Shown piece after piece: positions 36,750 through 45,825 of a DNA stretch of 64,000 bases (its first letter is position 1; the number at the start of each line of letters is the position of its first letter). The notes below the pieces were generated by a model. It was given only the letters and a program-made list of their open reading frames with translations. It had not been told where the DNA came from and searched no databases. Source of the stretch: Pseudomonas fragi (GTDB taxonomy: Bacteria > Pseudomonadota > Gammaproteobacteria > Pseudomonadales > Pseudomonadaceae). Position numbers and translations under genes: made by a program. Location of the stretch: contig NZ_NQKQ01000001.1 in NCBI RefSeq assembly GCF_002269505.1, positions 62,001 to 126,000 on the forward strand. Reading direction: 5' to 3'.

Positions 36750-38807
36750 ATGTCCCGCTTTACTGCTGCCTACCGTTTGCCCTTTACCCTCAGCACCCTG
36801 TGCTGTGCGATCCTGGCAACCACCGCCGTGGCCGACGAACATGCCGGGCACAGCAATGAGCTGAGCCCGCTGGTAATCACTGCCATCGCCCCCAGCTCAC
36901 CGCTGACCATCGTCACCAACCCCAAGGACCCACGCCAGCCTGTACCCGCCAGCGATGGCGGCGACTACCTCAAAACCATTCCCGGCTTCGCCCTGATCCG
37001 CAACGGCGGCACCAATGGCGACCCGGTGTTGCGTGGCATGTTCGGCTCGCGCCTGAACATCCTCACCAACGGCGGCATGATGCTCGGTGCCTGCCCCGGG
37101 CGCATGGATGCCCCCACCTCGTATATCTCGCCAGAAACCTACGACAAGCTCACGGTCATCAAAGGCCCGCAAACCGTGCTCTGGGGCCCGGGCGCCTCGG
37201 CGGGCACCATCCTGTTCGAGCGCGAGCCCGAGCACTTCGGCGAGCTGGGCACACGGGTCAACGCCAGCCTGCTGGCGGGTTCCAACGGGCGCTTCGACAA
37301 GACCATCGACGCCGCCGCCGGTGGCCCGCTGGGCTACGTGCGGGTGATCGGCAACACTGCCCATGCTGATGACTACAAGGACGGCAACGGTGACACCGTG
37401 CCCTCGCGCTACGACAAATGGAACGGCGATATAGCCCTGGGCTGGACCCCGGACGCCGATACCCTGCTGGAACTCACCGCCGGCAAGGGCGACGGTGAAG
37501 CGCGCTCGGCCGGACGCGGCATGGACGGCAGCCAGTACAAGCGCGAAAGCCTGGGCCTGCGCTTTGAAAAATCCAATATCGGCGACGTTCTCGACAAGAT
37601 CGAAGCACAGGTCTATTACAACTACGCCGACCATGTAATGGACAACTACACCCTGCGCACCCCGTCGGGCACCGGCATGATGGCTGGCCCAATGGCTTCC
37701 AACGTCGACCGCCGCACCCTCGGCGCACGGGTCAAGGCCACCTGGCGCTGGGCCGACTACCAGTTGATCAGCGGCATTGATGCCCAGACCAATGAGCACC
37801 GCAAACGCTCGGGCATGGGCATCGATACCTATAAGGATCAAAACTGGAGCAAGGACGCCGATTTCCACAACTACGGAGCCTTTGGCGAGTTGATCTGGTA
37901 CGCCGCCGAGCGTGACCGGCTGATTACCGGCGCCCGCCTGGACCGCGCATCCGCCAAGGATTACCGCGCCCGACTCGGCTCGGGGATGATGAGCAGGCCC
38001 AACCCGACCCTGGACAAGACCCGCGCTGACACCCTGCCCAGCGGTTTCGTGCGCTACGAGCATGACCTGAGCGACACCCCGACCACGGTCTATGCAGGTT
38101 TGGGCCATGCCCAGCGTTTCCCCGATTACTGGGAACTGTTTTCGCCTAGCTCTGGCCCGGCCGGTTCGGTGAATGCGTTCGATGCCATCAAACCGGAGAA
38201 AACCACCCAACTGGATGCTGGCCTGCAGTACAAGAACCAGAACCTTGAAGCTTGGGCGTCGGCCTACGCGGGCATAGTCCAGGACTACATCCTGTTCAAC
38301 TACGCCAAGGGCTACTCTCAGGCGCAAAACATCAATGCCCGGATCATGGGCGGTGAACTGGGTGCTGCGTACCAATTGACCTCCAACTGGAAAGCCGACG
38401 CCACTCTGGCCTATGCCTGGGGCAAGAACACCAGCGACGGTAAAGCGCTGCCGCAAATGCCGCCGCTGGACACCCGCCTGGGCCTGACCTACAGCCAGGA
38501 TGACTGGAGCGCCGGTGCCCTGTGGCGCGTCGTCGCCCGCCAGGACCGTATCGACCGCAATGCGGGCAACGTAGTCGGCAAGGACTTCGACAAAAGCGCC
38601 GGCTTTGGCGTGTTCTCGTTGAACGGTGCATACCGCATCAACAAAAACCTCAAGGTCAGCGCCGGGGTCGACAACCTGCTGGATAAAAACTACAGCGAGC
38701 ACTTGAACATGGCGGGCAACGCCGGGTACGGCTACCCGGCCAACGATCCGCGTGCCATCAATGAACCGGGCCGCACGCTGTGGACCAAGGTAGATGTGAG
38801 CTTCTGA
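36750..38807 (+). CDS. oprC: TonB-dependent copper receptor, OprC/NosA family
   Basis: This outer-membrane TonB receptor is predicted to import copper. The ATG at 36750 is preferred because GGA lies six bases before it; the ATG at 36744 has no spacing to any ribosome site. It gives 685 residues with a signal peptide ending near VADE, a plug domain (about 55-190) and a beta-barrel ending in aromatic F. Plug residues Cys115 and Met119 form the CxxxM motif (ACPGRM) that binds copper in P. aeruginosa OprC. Methionines in GTGMMAGPM and SGMGID could complete the site. The PCuAC and DUF2946 neighbours agree. Confidence 0.9.
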   Translation: MSRFTAAYRLPFTLSTLCCAILATTAVADEHAGHSNELSPLVITAIAPSSPLTIVTNPKDPRQPVPASDGGDYLKTIPGFALIRNGGTNGDPVLRGMFGSRLNILTNGGMMLGACPGRMDAPTSYISPETYDKLTVIKGPQTVLWGPGASAGTILFEREPEHFGELGTRVNASLLAGSNGRFDKTIDAAAGGPLGYVRVIGNTAHADDYKDGNGDTVPSRYDKWNGDIALGWTPDADTLLELTAGKGDGEARSAGRGMDGSQYKRESLGLRFEKSNIGDVLDKIEAQVYYNYADHVMDNYTLRTPSGTGMMAGPMASNVDRRTLGARVKATWRWADYQLISGIDAQTNEHRKRSGMGIDTYKDQNWSKDADFHNYGAFGELIWYAAERDRLITGARLDRASAKDYRARLGSGMMSRPNPTLDKTRADTLPSGFVRYEHDLSDTPTTVYAGLGHAQRFPDYWELFSPSSGPAGSVNAFDAIKPEKTTQLDAGLQYKNQNLEAWASAYAGIVQDYILFNYAKGYSQAQNINARIMGGELGAAYQLTSNWKADATLAYAWGKNTSDGKALPQMPPLDTRLGLTYSQDDWSAGALWRVVARQDRIDRNAGNVVGKDFDKSAGFGVFSLNGAYRINKNLKVSAGVDNLLDKNYSEHLNMAGNAGYGYPANDPRAINEPGRTLWTKVDVSF

Positions 38808-38818
38808 CAGACCGCCAG

Positions 38819-38863
38819 CCCTCACCCCAACCCTCTCCCGAAAGGAGAGGGCCAGGGTGAGGG
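38819..38863. repeat. REP hairpin after the OprC-like gene
   Basis: CCCTCACCCCAACCCTCTCC pairs with GGAGAGGGCCAGGGTGAGGG around CGAAA. It is a single short hairpin of the CCCTCACCC family, placed 12 bases after the stop. Confidence 0.85.
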
Positions 38864-38906
38864 TCTTTGCTGACGACAACAATTTCAAATTTGCGGAGCC
38901 GCTCAC

Positions 38907-40292
38907 ATGAGCCGACCAACACCGTCTTTCTACAGCCTGGCCTGGCGCTGGCACTTCTATGCCGGGCTGTTTGTCGCCCCGGTCATGATCCTGCTGGCCC
39001 TGACCGGAATCATTTACCTGTTCAAACCCCAGCTTGATCCACTGCTGTACGACCATCTGCTCAACGTCACCCCCGCCCATCACAGCCTCAGCGCCGACGA
39101 GCAACTGAGCCGTGTGCAGGCCACTTATCTACAGGGCCATATCAGCCAGTACCTGCCCCCGGCCAACCCCGAGCGCAGCGGCCAGTTCGTGATCAACAAC
39201 GGCGGGCGCGAGCTCAACGTGTTTATCAACCCCTACACTGGCCAGGTGCTGGGCGAGCAGGATGCCAAGCTCAACCTGCAAGCCGTAGCCCGCGCCCTGC
39301 ACGGCGAATTGATGATCGGCACCCTCGGCGACCGGCTGGTGGAACTTGCCGCCGGCTGGGGCGTGGTACTGGTGGTGTCCGGCCTGTACTTGTGGTGGCC
39401 TCGCGGGCAGTCGGCAGCGGGTATCCTGTGGCCACGCCTGAACCGGCGCGGGCGTCTGCTATGGCGTGACCTTCATGCCGTTACCGGGTTCTGGGGCGCG
39501 GCCTTGCTGCTGTTCATGCTGATCAGCGGCATGACCTGGACAGGCTTCTGGGGCAAGCAATACGCCGACCTGTGGAACCGTTTCCCGGTGGCCATGTGGA
39601 ACGACGTGCCCAAGTCCGATATCGAGGCCCGCAGCCTCAACAACGCCGCCCGCCAGACCGTGCCCTGGGCCATGGAAAACACGCCGATGCCGGTCTCCGG
39701 CGCCCACGCCGAACATATGGCCCACGCCGCGCACGCTTCAGGCCCCGCCGCCCCCGGCATTCGCCTGCAGGACGTGGTCGACACCGCCACTGCCCGCCAG
39801 GTCGAGCCCGGCTACAGCATCACCCTGCCAACCACCGCCAGCGGCGTGTTCACCATTGCCGTGTTCGCTGACGACCCGCGCAACGACGCCACCCTGCATG
39901 TTGATCAATACACCGGCACGGTACTGGCCGACGTGCGCTGGCAGCACTACGGCAACGTTGCCCGCGCCACCGAAATGAGCGTGATGCTGCACGAGGGCAA
40001 GCTGTTCGGTTCTCTGAACCAGATCGCGATTCTGCTGGTGTGCCTGATGATCCTGCTCAGTTCCGTGAGCGGCCTGGTGATCTGGTGGAAACGTCGTCCG
40101 CAGGGCGGTTTGGGCGTACCGGCGCTGCGTCACGACTTGCCGACCTGGAAGACCGGGGTAGTGATCATGCTCGCCCTGGCCATCGTATTCCCATTGGTGG
40201 GCGCCTCGTTGATCGTTGTCTGGGGGCTCGATCGCCTGCTGCTGTTGATCCGAAAACAGCGCCACATGAGCACCTCTCATGATCAGCATTAG
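38907..40292 (+). CDS. PepSY-domain inner-membrane protein with a Met/His-rich loop
   Basis: The 461-residue protein has four or more membrane helices: about 18-42 (FVAPVMILLALTGIIYLF), about 148-170, about 190-212 and two near the C-terminus (about 370-445). PepSY regions lie between them. Such PepSY-associated proteins often accompany TonB receptors and may act as inner-membrane metal reductases. A loop at about 260-275 (HAEHMAHAAHASG) is rich in His and Met, suggesting copper contact. The role is inferred from the neighbouring OprC-like receptor and the loop composition. Confidence 0.8.
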   Translation: MSRPTPSFYSLAWRWHFYAGLFVAPVMILLALTGIIYLFKPQLDPLLYDHLLNVTPAHHSLSADEQLSRVQATYLQGHISQYLPPANPERSGQFVINNGGRELNVFINPYTGQVLGEQDAKLNLQAVARALHGELMIGTLGDRLVELAAGWGVVLVVSGLYLWWPRGQSAAGILWPRLNRRGRLLWRDLHAVTGFWGAALLLFMLISGMTWTGFWGKQYADLWNRFPVAMWNDVPKSDIEARSLNNAARQTVPWAMENTPMPVSGAHAEHMAHAAHASGPAAPGIRLQDVVDTATARQVEPGYSITLPTTASGVFTIAVFADDPRNDATLHVDQYTGTVLADVRWQHYGNVARATEMSVMLHEGKLFGSLNQIAILLVCLMILLSSVSGLVIWWKRRPQGGLGVPALRHDLPTWKTGVVIMLALAIVFPLVGASLIVVWGLDRLLLLIRKQRHMSTSHDQH

Positions 40293-40357
40293 GCATCCGA
40301 GAGGCGCATTCTAGAGCCTTGGCTATAATGGCACGCCAGTAACACGCCCGAAATTAA

Positions 40358-40372
40358 TGTTACTGTATAACA
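40358..40372 (+). promoter_or_regulatory. Candidate Zur box
   Basis: TGTTACTGTATAACA matches the bacterial Zur core TGTTATAnTATAACA, with one half perfect and the other 5 of 7. It lies 76 bases before the TonB receptor ATG. It predicts repression by Zur when zinc is plentiful. A TATAAT at 40324-40329 could be the -10 of the promoter it controls. Confidence 0.55.
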
Positions 40373-40447
40373 AAACAAGTTAAGCTCCATCACCCGCCGC
40401 CAGGAGGCAGCGGGGACACCTCTTGAAATAAGCGACTCACTGCCCCG

Positions 40448-42574
40448 ATGAACAAGTACCTTTTGTCCAGCTTCTGCCTGCTGGCGCTCAACAGCGCCCA
40501 GGCCGATGACACTGCACCTTCCCTGATGTTGCCAGCCGCGAGCATTACCGCCCCTGAAGTCGACATCGAAAGTATCGACCTCAAGACCGCCACCAGCGCC
40601 GGCTCACGCCTGAACCTCAACAGCCTCGAAACTCCAGCCAGCGTTGAAAGCCTGACCGGCGCGCAAATCCGCGCCCGTGGTGATCGCAGCGTGCAGGACG
40701 CCGTGACCCGCACCACCGGCATCAGCAACACCGGCACGCCGGGCAACGGCGGCTCGGCCTACTCGGCCCGGGGTTTTGTCGGCGAAGGTTCGGTCATGCA
40801 GTTATATGACGGCGTGCGCATGTACAGCGGCGCGGGCACTGTGACCTTCCCGGTGGACGACTGGTCGGTGGAGCGCATAGATGTGCTGCGCGGCCCGGCA
40901 TCGGTACTGTATGGCGAAGGTGCCACCGGCGCGGTGATCAACGTGATCCCGAAAAAGCCCTTTACCGGCGCAATCGAAAACCACCTGCGGGTGGGCTACG
41001 GCTCCTACGACACCCGCCAACAGGCATTGGACAGCGGCGGCTCGCTGACCGACACCCTGAGTTACCGGTTGAATATCAACCACGTCCAGAGCAACGGCTG
41101 GATCGACCACGGCGACTCCGAAAACACCTTTGTCAGCGCTGCCCTGCGCTGGCAGGCCAGCGATGACCTGGCGTTCACCCTCAGCCACGACTATGGCGAT
41201 CAAGAACCGCAAAACGACTTCGGCGTGCCGCTGATCAATGGCCGGTATCACGAAAGCCTGCGCGACAAGAACTACAACGTGCGTGATGCAAAACTGCATT
41301 ACAACGATCAGTGGACGCGCCTGAACACTGAATGGCAGATCAACGACGACCTCAGTGCCAACAACGAGCTGTATTACCTCAAGGCCCAGCGTCGTTGGCA
41401 GAACGCCGAAAACCATGCGTGGAATGAAAGCCAGCAGACCTTGCTGCGCAGCGGTTACTACAGCATCAAGCACGAGCAGGAGCAGGTCGGCGACCGTCAG
41501 ACCTTCACCCTCAACCACAACCTGTTCGGCCTTAAAAGCAGAACGCTGGTGGGCGCGGATTACAACCGCATCCACTTCAACCTGCACAGCAACTCGCCGT
41601 ATAAAGACGTCAATGAAAACGGTCAACCCATTGATCTGTACCACCCGGATCGTGGCGAATTCGAAAGCAAATCGCCGTACCGCGACCAATACACCACCAC
41701 CACGCAACAGGTTTCGCTGTTCGCAGAAAACCGCACCGAGCTGAGCGATCAACTGTCGCTGGTCACCGGCGTGCGTCGCGATATCGTGCATCTGGACCGC
41801 GATGACTTCGCCGTCAATGGCGACGCCACTCGAACTGACCGCAGCCTGTCGGCCAATAGCTGGAAAGTCGGTCTGGTCTACGAGCTGACCCCGGACATGT
41901 CGATCTATGCTCAGCAAGCCACCAGCGTTGATGGTGTGGGCGGCTTGATCAGCCTGAGCGACAAGCAGCAAAACTTCGAACTGGCCCATGCGCGCCAGAC
42001 CGAAATCGGCTTCAAACACATGTTCTGGGACCAGCGCGGCGAATGGACTCTGGCGGCGTATCACATCGTCAAAAAAGACCTGCTGACCTCAGACCCGAAT
42101 ATCCCGGGCAATTCGCTGCAAGTGGGCGAGCAGTCCTCCAGCGGCCTGGAAGCCAGCCTCGACCTGCAGCTGCCGCAGCGCTGGCAGTTGCAAGCTAACG
42201 CCTCGGTGGTGCGCGCGCAGTACGACAAGTTAGATGACGAAGGCGTATCGCGTAAAGGCAACCGCCCCACCGACGTACCGCGTCGCACCGCCAACCTGTG
42301 GTTGAGCAAGGCCATCACCGATGATGTAAGTGCCGGTGCCGGCGTGCGCTATGTCGACTCGCGTTATGCCGATATGGCCAACACTGTCGAACTGCCGAGT
42401 TACACCGTGGTAGACGCCACCGTGAGCTGGAAAGCGTTGCCCAAAACCACCCTGGGTTTGCGTTTGAACAATTTGTTCGACCGCCAGTACGCCGTAAGCC
42501 AATACAATGGCGGCCAACAGTGGATCATGGGCGAGCCGCGCTCGTTCTTTGTGACCGCTGATTACGTATTCTGA
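40448..42574 (+). CDS. TonB-dependent siderophore-type receptor (PA2911-like)
   Basis: The 708-residue outer-membrane receptor has a signal peptide (LLSSFCLLALNSAQA), a plug domain (about 55-165, with PASVESLTGAQIRARG and DVLRGPASVLYGEGATGAVIN split around the loop) and a barrel ending in YVF. It is the first gene of a four-gene uptake set with an ABC ATPase, binding protein and permease, the same order as PA2911-PA2914 next to the cobalamin genes of P. aeruginosa. The upstream Zur box suggests the ligand is zinc bound to a metallophore. Cobalamin or an iron siderophore cannot be excluded. Confidence 0.85.
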   Translation: MNKYLLSSFCLLALNSAQADDTAPSLMLPAASITAPEVDIESIDLKTATSAGSRLNLNSLETPASVESLTGAQIRARGDRSVQDAVTRTTGISNTGTPGNGGSAYSARGFVGEGSVMQLYDGVRMYSGAGTVTFPVDDWSVERIDVLRGPASVLYGEGATGAVINVIPKKPFTGAIENHLRVGYGSYDTRQQALDSGGSLTDTLSYRLNINHVQSNGWIDHGDSENTFVSAALRWQASDDLAFTLSHDYGDQEPQNDFGVPLINGRYHESLRDKNYNVRDAKLHYNDQWTRLNTEWQINDDLSANNELYYLKAQRRWQNAENHAWNESQQTLLRSGYYSIKHEQEQVGDRQTFTLNHNLFGLKSRTLVGADYNRIHFNLHSNSPYKDVNENGQPIDLYHPDRGEFESKSPYRDQYTTTTQQVSLFAENRTELSDQLSLVTGVRRDIVHLDRDDFAVNGDATRTDRSLSANSWKVGLVYELTPDMSIYAQQATSVDGVGGLISLSDKQQNFELAHARQTEIGFKHMFWDQRGEWTLAAYHIVKKDLLTSDPNIPGNSLQVGEQSSSGLEASLDLQLPQRWQLQANASVVRAQYDKLDDEGVSRKGNRPTDVPRRTANLWLSKAITDDVSAGAGVRYVDSRYADMANTVELPSYTVVDATVSWKALPKTTLGLRLNNLFDRQYAVSQYNGGQQWIMGEPRSFFVTADYVF

Positions 42575-42582
42575 CCCGTATA

Positions 42583-42690
42583 CCCTCACCCCAACCCTCT
42601 CCCGGAGGGAGAGGGAGCTGATTTGCGCAATATTTGAATTCGCGCACGGTCAGTTCCCTCTCCCCCCGGGAGAGGGTTAGGGTGAGGGGC
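42583..42690. repeat. REP pair between receptor and ABC genes
   Basis: CCCTCACCCCAACCCTCTCC at 42583 is inverted at the right end as GGGAGAGGGTTAGGGTGAGG. Each half also forms its own small GGGAG/CTCCC hairpin. It ends 12 bases before the ATPase start codon. Confidence 0.88.
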
Positions 42691-42702
42691 TTTTGGAGCC
42701 TT

Positions 42703-43491
42703 ATGACCCGCCTCACCCTTACTCAACTCGCCTGGACCCCTCTGGGCCACGGCCATTGCCATCACCAGTTTCAGCTGCGTGATGCCAACCTGCACGTCGC
42801 TGCGGGTGAGTTTGTGGGGCTGATCGGGCCCAACGGCAGCGGCAAGACCAGCCTGCTGCGTTGTGCCTACCGTTTCAGCAAGCCCGAGGCCGGCCAGGTT
42901 CACCTGGGCCCGCACAATCTCTGGCAGCAATCGCCCCGCTGGTGCGCACAACGCATCGCCGTGGTCTTGCAGGAATTCCCCGATGCCTTTGGCCTGACCG
43001 TTGACGAAGTGGTCGCCATGGGCCGCACACCGCACAAGGGTCTGTTCGACGGCGACACAGATGCCGATCGCCAGCTGGCCAAAAGCGCCCTGGCCAGCGT
43101 CGGCCTGCACGGTTTTGAAGACCACGCTTTCGCCACCCTCTCGGGCGGCGAAAAACAACGGGTGATCCTGGCCCGCGCCCTGACCCAGCAGCCCGAACTG
43201 CTGATCCTCGACGAGCCGACCAACCACCTCGACCCGCGTTATCAGCTGGAACTGCTGCAACTGGTCAAGCGCCTGAACATCGGCACCCTGGCCAGCATCC
43301 ACGACCTCAATCTGGCCGCCGCCTTTTGCGACCGCCTGTATGTGATCGACCACGGCAAGATCATCGCCAGCGGCACGCCCCGCGAAGTGCTGACCGTCGA
43401 ATTGCTGCGCGATGTATTTGGCGTGGCAGCCCTGATCGACGACCATCCGCTGTCCGGCTACCCACGCATTACCTGGATAACCCAACCATGA
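42703..43491 (+). CDS. FecE/BtuD-type ABC transporter ATPase
   Basis: The ATG at 42703 behind GGAG gives 262 residues. Walker A is [11 protein letters not shown] (about 37-47), the signature is LSGGEKQRV, Walker B is [12 protein letters not shown], and a switch His follows in SIHDLN. It energises the uptake of a metal chelate through the permease encoded two genes later. It overlaps the binding-protein gene by four bases (ATGA). Confidence 0.93.
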   Translation: MTRLTLTQLAWTPLGHGHCHHQFQLRDANLHVAAGEFVGLIGPNGSGKTSLLRCAYRFSKPEAGQVHLGPHNLWQQSPRWCAQRIAVVLQEFPDAFGLTVDEVVAMGRTPHKGLFDGDTDADRQLAKSALASVGLHGFEDHAFATLSGGEKQRVILARALTQQPELLILDEPTNHLDPRYQLELLQLVKRLNIGTLASIHDLNLAAAFCDRLYVIDHGKIIASGTPREVLTVELLRDVFGVAALIDDHPLSGYPRITWITQP

Positions 43492-44438
43492 ATCTGATTC
43501 GTTTCGCGCTGTGCCTGAGCGTTGTGCTCGGCTCGCCCCTGGCCCTTGCCCAAGCCACGAAATACCCCCTGACCGTGCAGAGCTGCAACCGCACCGTGAC
43601 CTTCAATGAAGCGCCAAAACACGCGGTCAGCCATGACATCAACATGACCCAGATGATGCTCGCCCTGGGCCTCAAACCACACATGGCCGGCTACAGCGGA
43701 ATCAGCGGCTGGAAGGCCGTCACCCCGCAAATGAAGGTCATCCTGGATGGCCTACCGGAGCTGGCAAGCAAGTACCCGTCAGTGGAAACCCTGCTCAACG
43801 CCAACGTCGACTTCTTCTTCGCTGGCTGGGATTACGGCATGCGCGTGGGCGGTGATCTCACGCCGCAAACCCTGACGCCGCTGGGCATCAATGTGTATGA
43901 GCTGACCGAGTCCTGTGCGTTTGTTATGAAACGCCCGCCCGCCAGCATGGAAGACACCTACAACGACCTGCGTAACCTGGGAAAGATCTTCGACGTGCAG
44001 GATCGCGCCAATGCGTTGATCGCACACATGCAGGCAAAAATTGCCAACGTACAAAAGACCCTGCCCGCCTCCAAACCCCGGGTATTTCTGTATGACAGCG
44101 GTGAAGACCGGGCCATGACCTCGGGCAAGCTGGGCATCCCCCACGCCCTGATCGAAGCCGCCGGCGGCAACGACATACTCAGCGATATCGACGCCAGCTG
44201 GACCCGCATCAATTGGGAAACCGTGGTCGAGCGCAACCCCGAAGTGATAGTGATCGTCGACTACAGCGAAGTGAGCGCCGAGCAAAAACAACGCTTCCTG
44301 GAAACCAGCCCGGCCCTGCAATCGGTAGACGCTATCCGTAACCAGCGCTTTATCGTTATCCCTTACGTGCAAGCCACCCCGGGCATCGACAACGTGCTCG
44401 CCATCGAAACCCTGGCCAAAGGCTTTCACCCACAATGA
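43488..44438 (+). CDS. Periplasmic metal-chelate binding protein of the ABC importer (PA2913-like)
   Basis: The ATG at 43488 gives 316 residues with a signal peptide (FALCLSVVLGSPLALAQA). The mature part follows the class III (FepB/BtuF-like) pattern: N-terminal SCNRTVTFNEAPKHAVS, a long linker helix at about 170-195, and a C-terminal lobe with VERNPEVIVIVDY. It presumably delivers the substrate taken in by the TonB receptor. The ligand is not readable; the Zur box favours a zinc complex. It overlaps both neighbours by four bases. Confidence 0.88.
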   Translation: MNLIRFALCLSVVLGSPLALAQATKYPLTVQSCNRTVTFNEAPKHAVSHDINMTQMMLALGLKPHMAGYSGISGWKAVTPQMKVILDGLPELASKYPSVETLLNANVDFFFAGWDYGMRVGGDLTPQTLTPLGINVYELTESCAFVMKRPPASMEDTYNDLRNLGKIFDVQDRANALIAHMQAKIANVQKTLPASKPRVFLYDSGEDRAMTSGKLGIPHALIEAAGGNDILSDIDASWTRINWETVVERNPEVIVIVDYSEVSAEQKQRFLETSPALQSVDAIRNQRFIVIPYVQATPGIDNVLAIETLAKGFHPQ

Positions 44439-45445
44439 TCGCTCGCCGCTATGCCCTGTTGCTGATTGCCCTTGGCGCGCTGCTGCTGGTGTCGTGCGTG
44501 GTGTCGCTGGGTTTTGGCCCGGCGCGGGTGCCGGTGGACGTGGTGTGGCAGATTTTGCTGAACAAGCTATTTGGTATCGGTGACAAGAACTGGAGCGCGG
44601 GCCAGGAACATATCGTATGGCTGATCCGCGTCCCGCGCATGCTGCTGGGGGCGTTGGTGGGCGCGGGGCTGGCCCTGATCGGCGCGGTGCTGCAGGCCGT
44701 GACCCGCAACCCGCTGGCAGATCCGCACCTGTTGGGCGTGACCAGCGGCGCCACTTTGGGCGCAGTGATTGTGGTGCTGCATGTGGGTGAAATCGTCGGC
44801 CTGCTGACCTTGCCCATTGCCGCCTTTATCGGCGCGCTACTGAGCATGGTACTGGTGCTGGCCATCGCCAGCCGCCACGGTCGGCTCGACAGCGACCGCC
44901 TGCTGCTATGCGGGGTTGCCGTGTCATTTGTGATGATGGCCGTGGCCAATACCCTGCTGTTTCTGGGCGACCACCGTGCCAGCTCTGCCGTGTTGTTCTG
45001 GATGCTGGGCGGCCTGGGGCTGGCACGCTGGGAACTGCTGGCCATCCCCAGCGCCAGCGTGCTGTTGGGGCTGGTGTTGCTGCTGGGCATGGCCCGCCCG
45101 TTGAACGCGTTGATGGCCGGTGAACAAACAGCCGTGACCTTGGGTTTGAATGCACGCAACGTGCGCTTGCGGGTGTTTCTGATTGCTTCGCTGATGACCG
45201 GTGTACTGGTGGCCATCAGCGGTTCGATTGGTTTTGTCGGCCTGATGATTCCCCACATCGCCCGCCGCCTGGTGGGCGCGGAGCATCGGCGCCTGCTGCC
45301 GGTCTCAGCCTTGCTGGGCAGTGTGTTTCTGGTCTGGGTCGACGTGGCCGCCCGCACCCTGATCGCCCCCGAAGACCTGCCCATAGGCGTGGCAACGGCG
45401 GCGATTGGCGGGCTGTTTTTTATCGGATTGATGCGTAAACGCTGA
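44435..45445 (+). CDS. FecCD-family ABC transporter permease
   Basis: The 336-residue permease has about ten membrane helices and the family landmarks RVPRMLLGALVGAGLALIGA, NPLADPHLLGVTSGA, and the coupling loop GSIGFVGLMIPHIARRLVG near residue 270. It completes the receptor-ATPase-binding protein-permease operon by a four-base ATGA overlap with the previous gene. Confidence 0.94.
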   Translation: MIARRYALLLIALGALLLVSCVVSLGFGPARVPVDVVWQILLNKLFGIGDKNWSAGQEHIVWLIRVPRMLLGALVGAGLALIGAVLQAVTRNPLADPHLLGVTSGATLGAVIVVLHVGEIVGLLTLPIAAFIGALLSMVLVLAIASRHGRLDSDRLLLCGVAVSFVMMAVANTLLFLGDHRASSAVLFWMLGGLGLARWELLAIPSASVLLGLVLLLGMARPLNALMAGEQTAVTLGLNARNVRLRVFLIASLMTGVLVAISGSIGFVGLMIPHIARRLVGAEHRRLLPVSALLGSVFLVWVDVAARTLIAPEDLPIGVATAAIGGLFFIGLMRKR

Positions 45446-45825
45446 TCCTGACGGTTAACCAGTTACCGCCAAAACTGGCAACCACTCCAGGCGCCATGGA
45501 GTGCTATGCCCCGTGACCGGGCGCGGGGCAAAAAACTGCTCCAGATTGTTTTTCAGCACTGCCCCGCCGTATAGCACGCCCCGGTGGTCGCTAATCCGCC
45601 GATGGGCCAGCCACACTCCACCCTCCCCATCATCTACAGGCACCACGACGGAGCGCGCAATGCACGGCGCCCTCATTTCGGCTCCAAAGTGGGGCATCAA
45701 AATGCCAGTTATTCGCGCAAAGCCACGACACAGAGCCTTTGCGCACTCTCGGCACAGCCCTTGCAAAAGCCCCTTCATCGTTCGTATCTGCCACTGATAA
45801 AAATCAAGTTTCCGGAGATCGCACC
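45446..45825 (+). other. 380-base gap before urtA, no convincing gene
   Basis: Two small hairpins occur at 45483-45503 (CACTCC/GGAGTG) and 45507-45530 (TGCCCCG/CGGGGCA), plus an inverted GGCAT-CAAA-ATGCC at 45693-45706. A sigma-54-type promoter lies at 45749-45765. A 107-codon frame on the minus strand resembles no family I know and overlaps the promoter, so I do not call it. NtrC sites would be expected here; none is clear by eye. Confidence 0.6.
45749..45765 (+). promoter_or_regulatory. Sigma-54 promoter upstream of urtA
   Basis: TCGGCACAGCCCTTGCA keeps the invariant GG and GC doublets at the right spacing and matches TGGCAC-N5-TTGCA except for one base. The predicted start is about 50 bases before the urtA ATG. 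Nitrogen control through RpoN and NtrC fits a urea operon. Confidence 0.65.

Noticed and set aside
36897..39104. A 735-codon frame antisense to the OprC-like gene and the start of the PepSY gene.
   Set aside because: It spans two real genes and a REP hairpin and has no recognisable protein features.
45455..45778. A 107-codon frame on the minus strand between the FecCD-type permease and urtA.
   Set aside because: It matches no family I recognise, overlaps the sigma-54-type promoter and two hairpins, and has no clear ribosome site.
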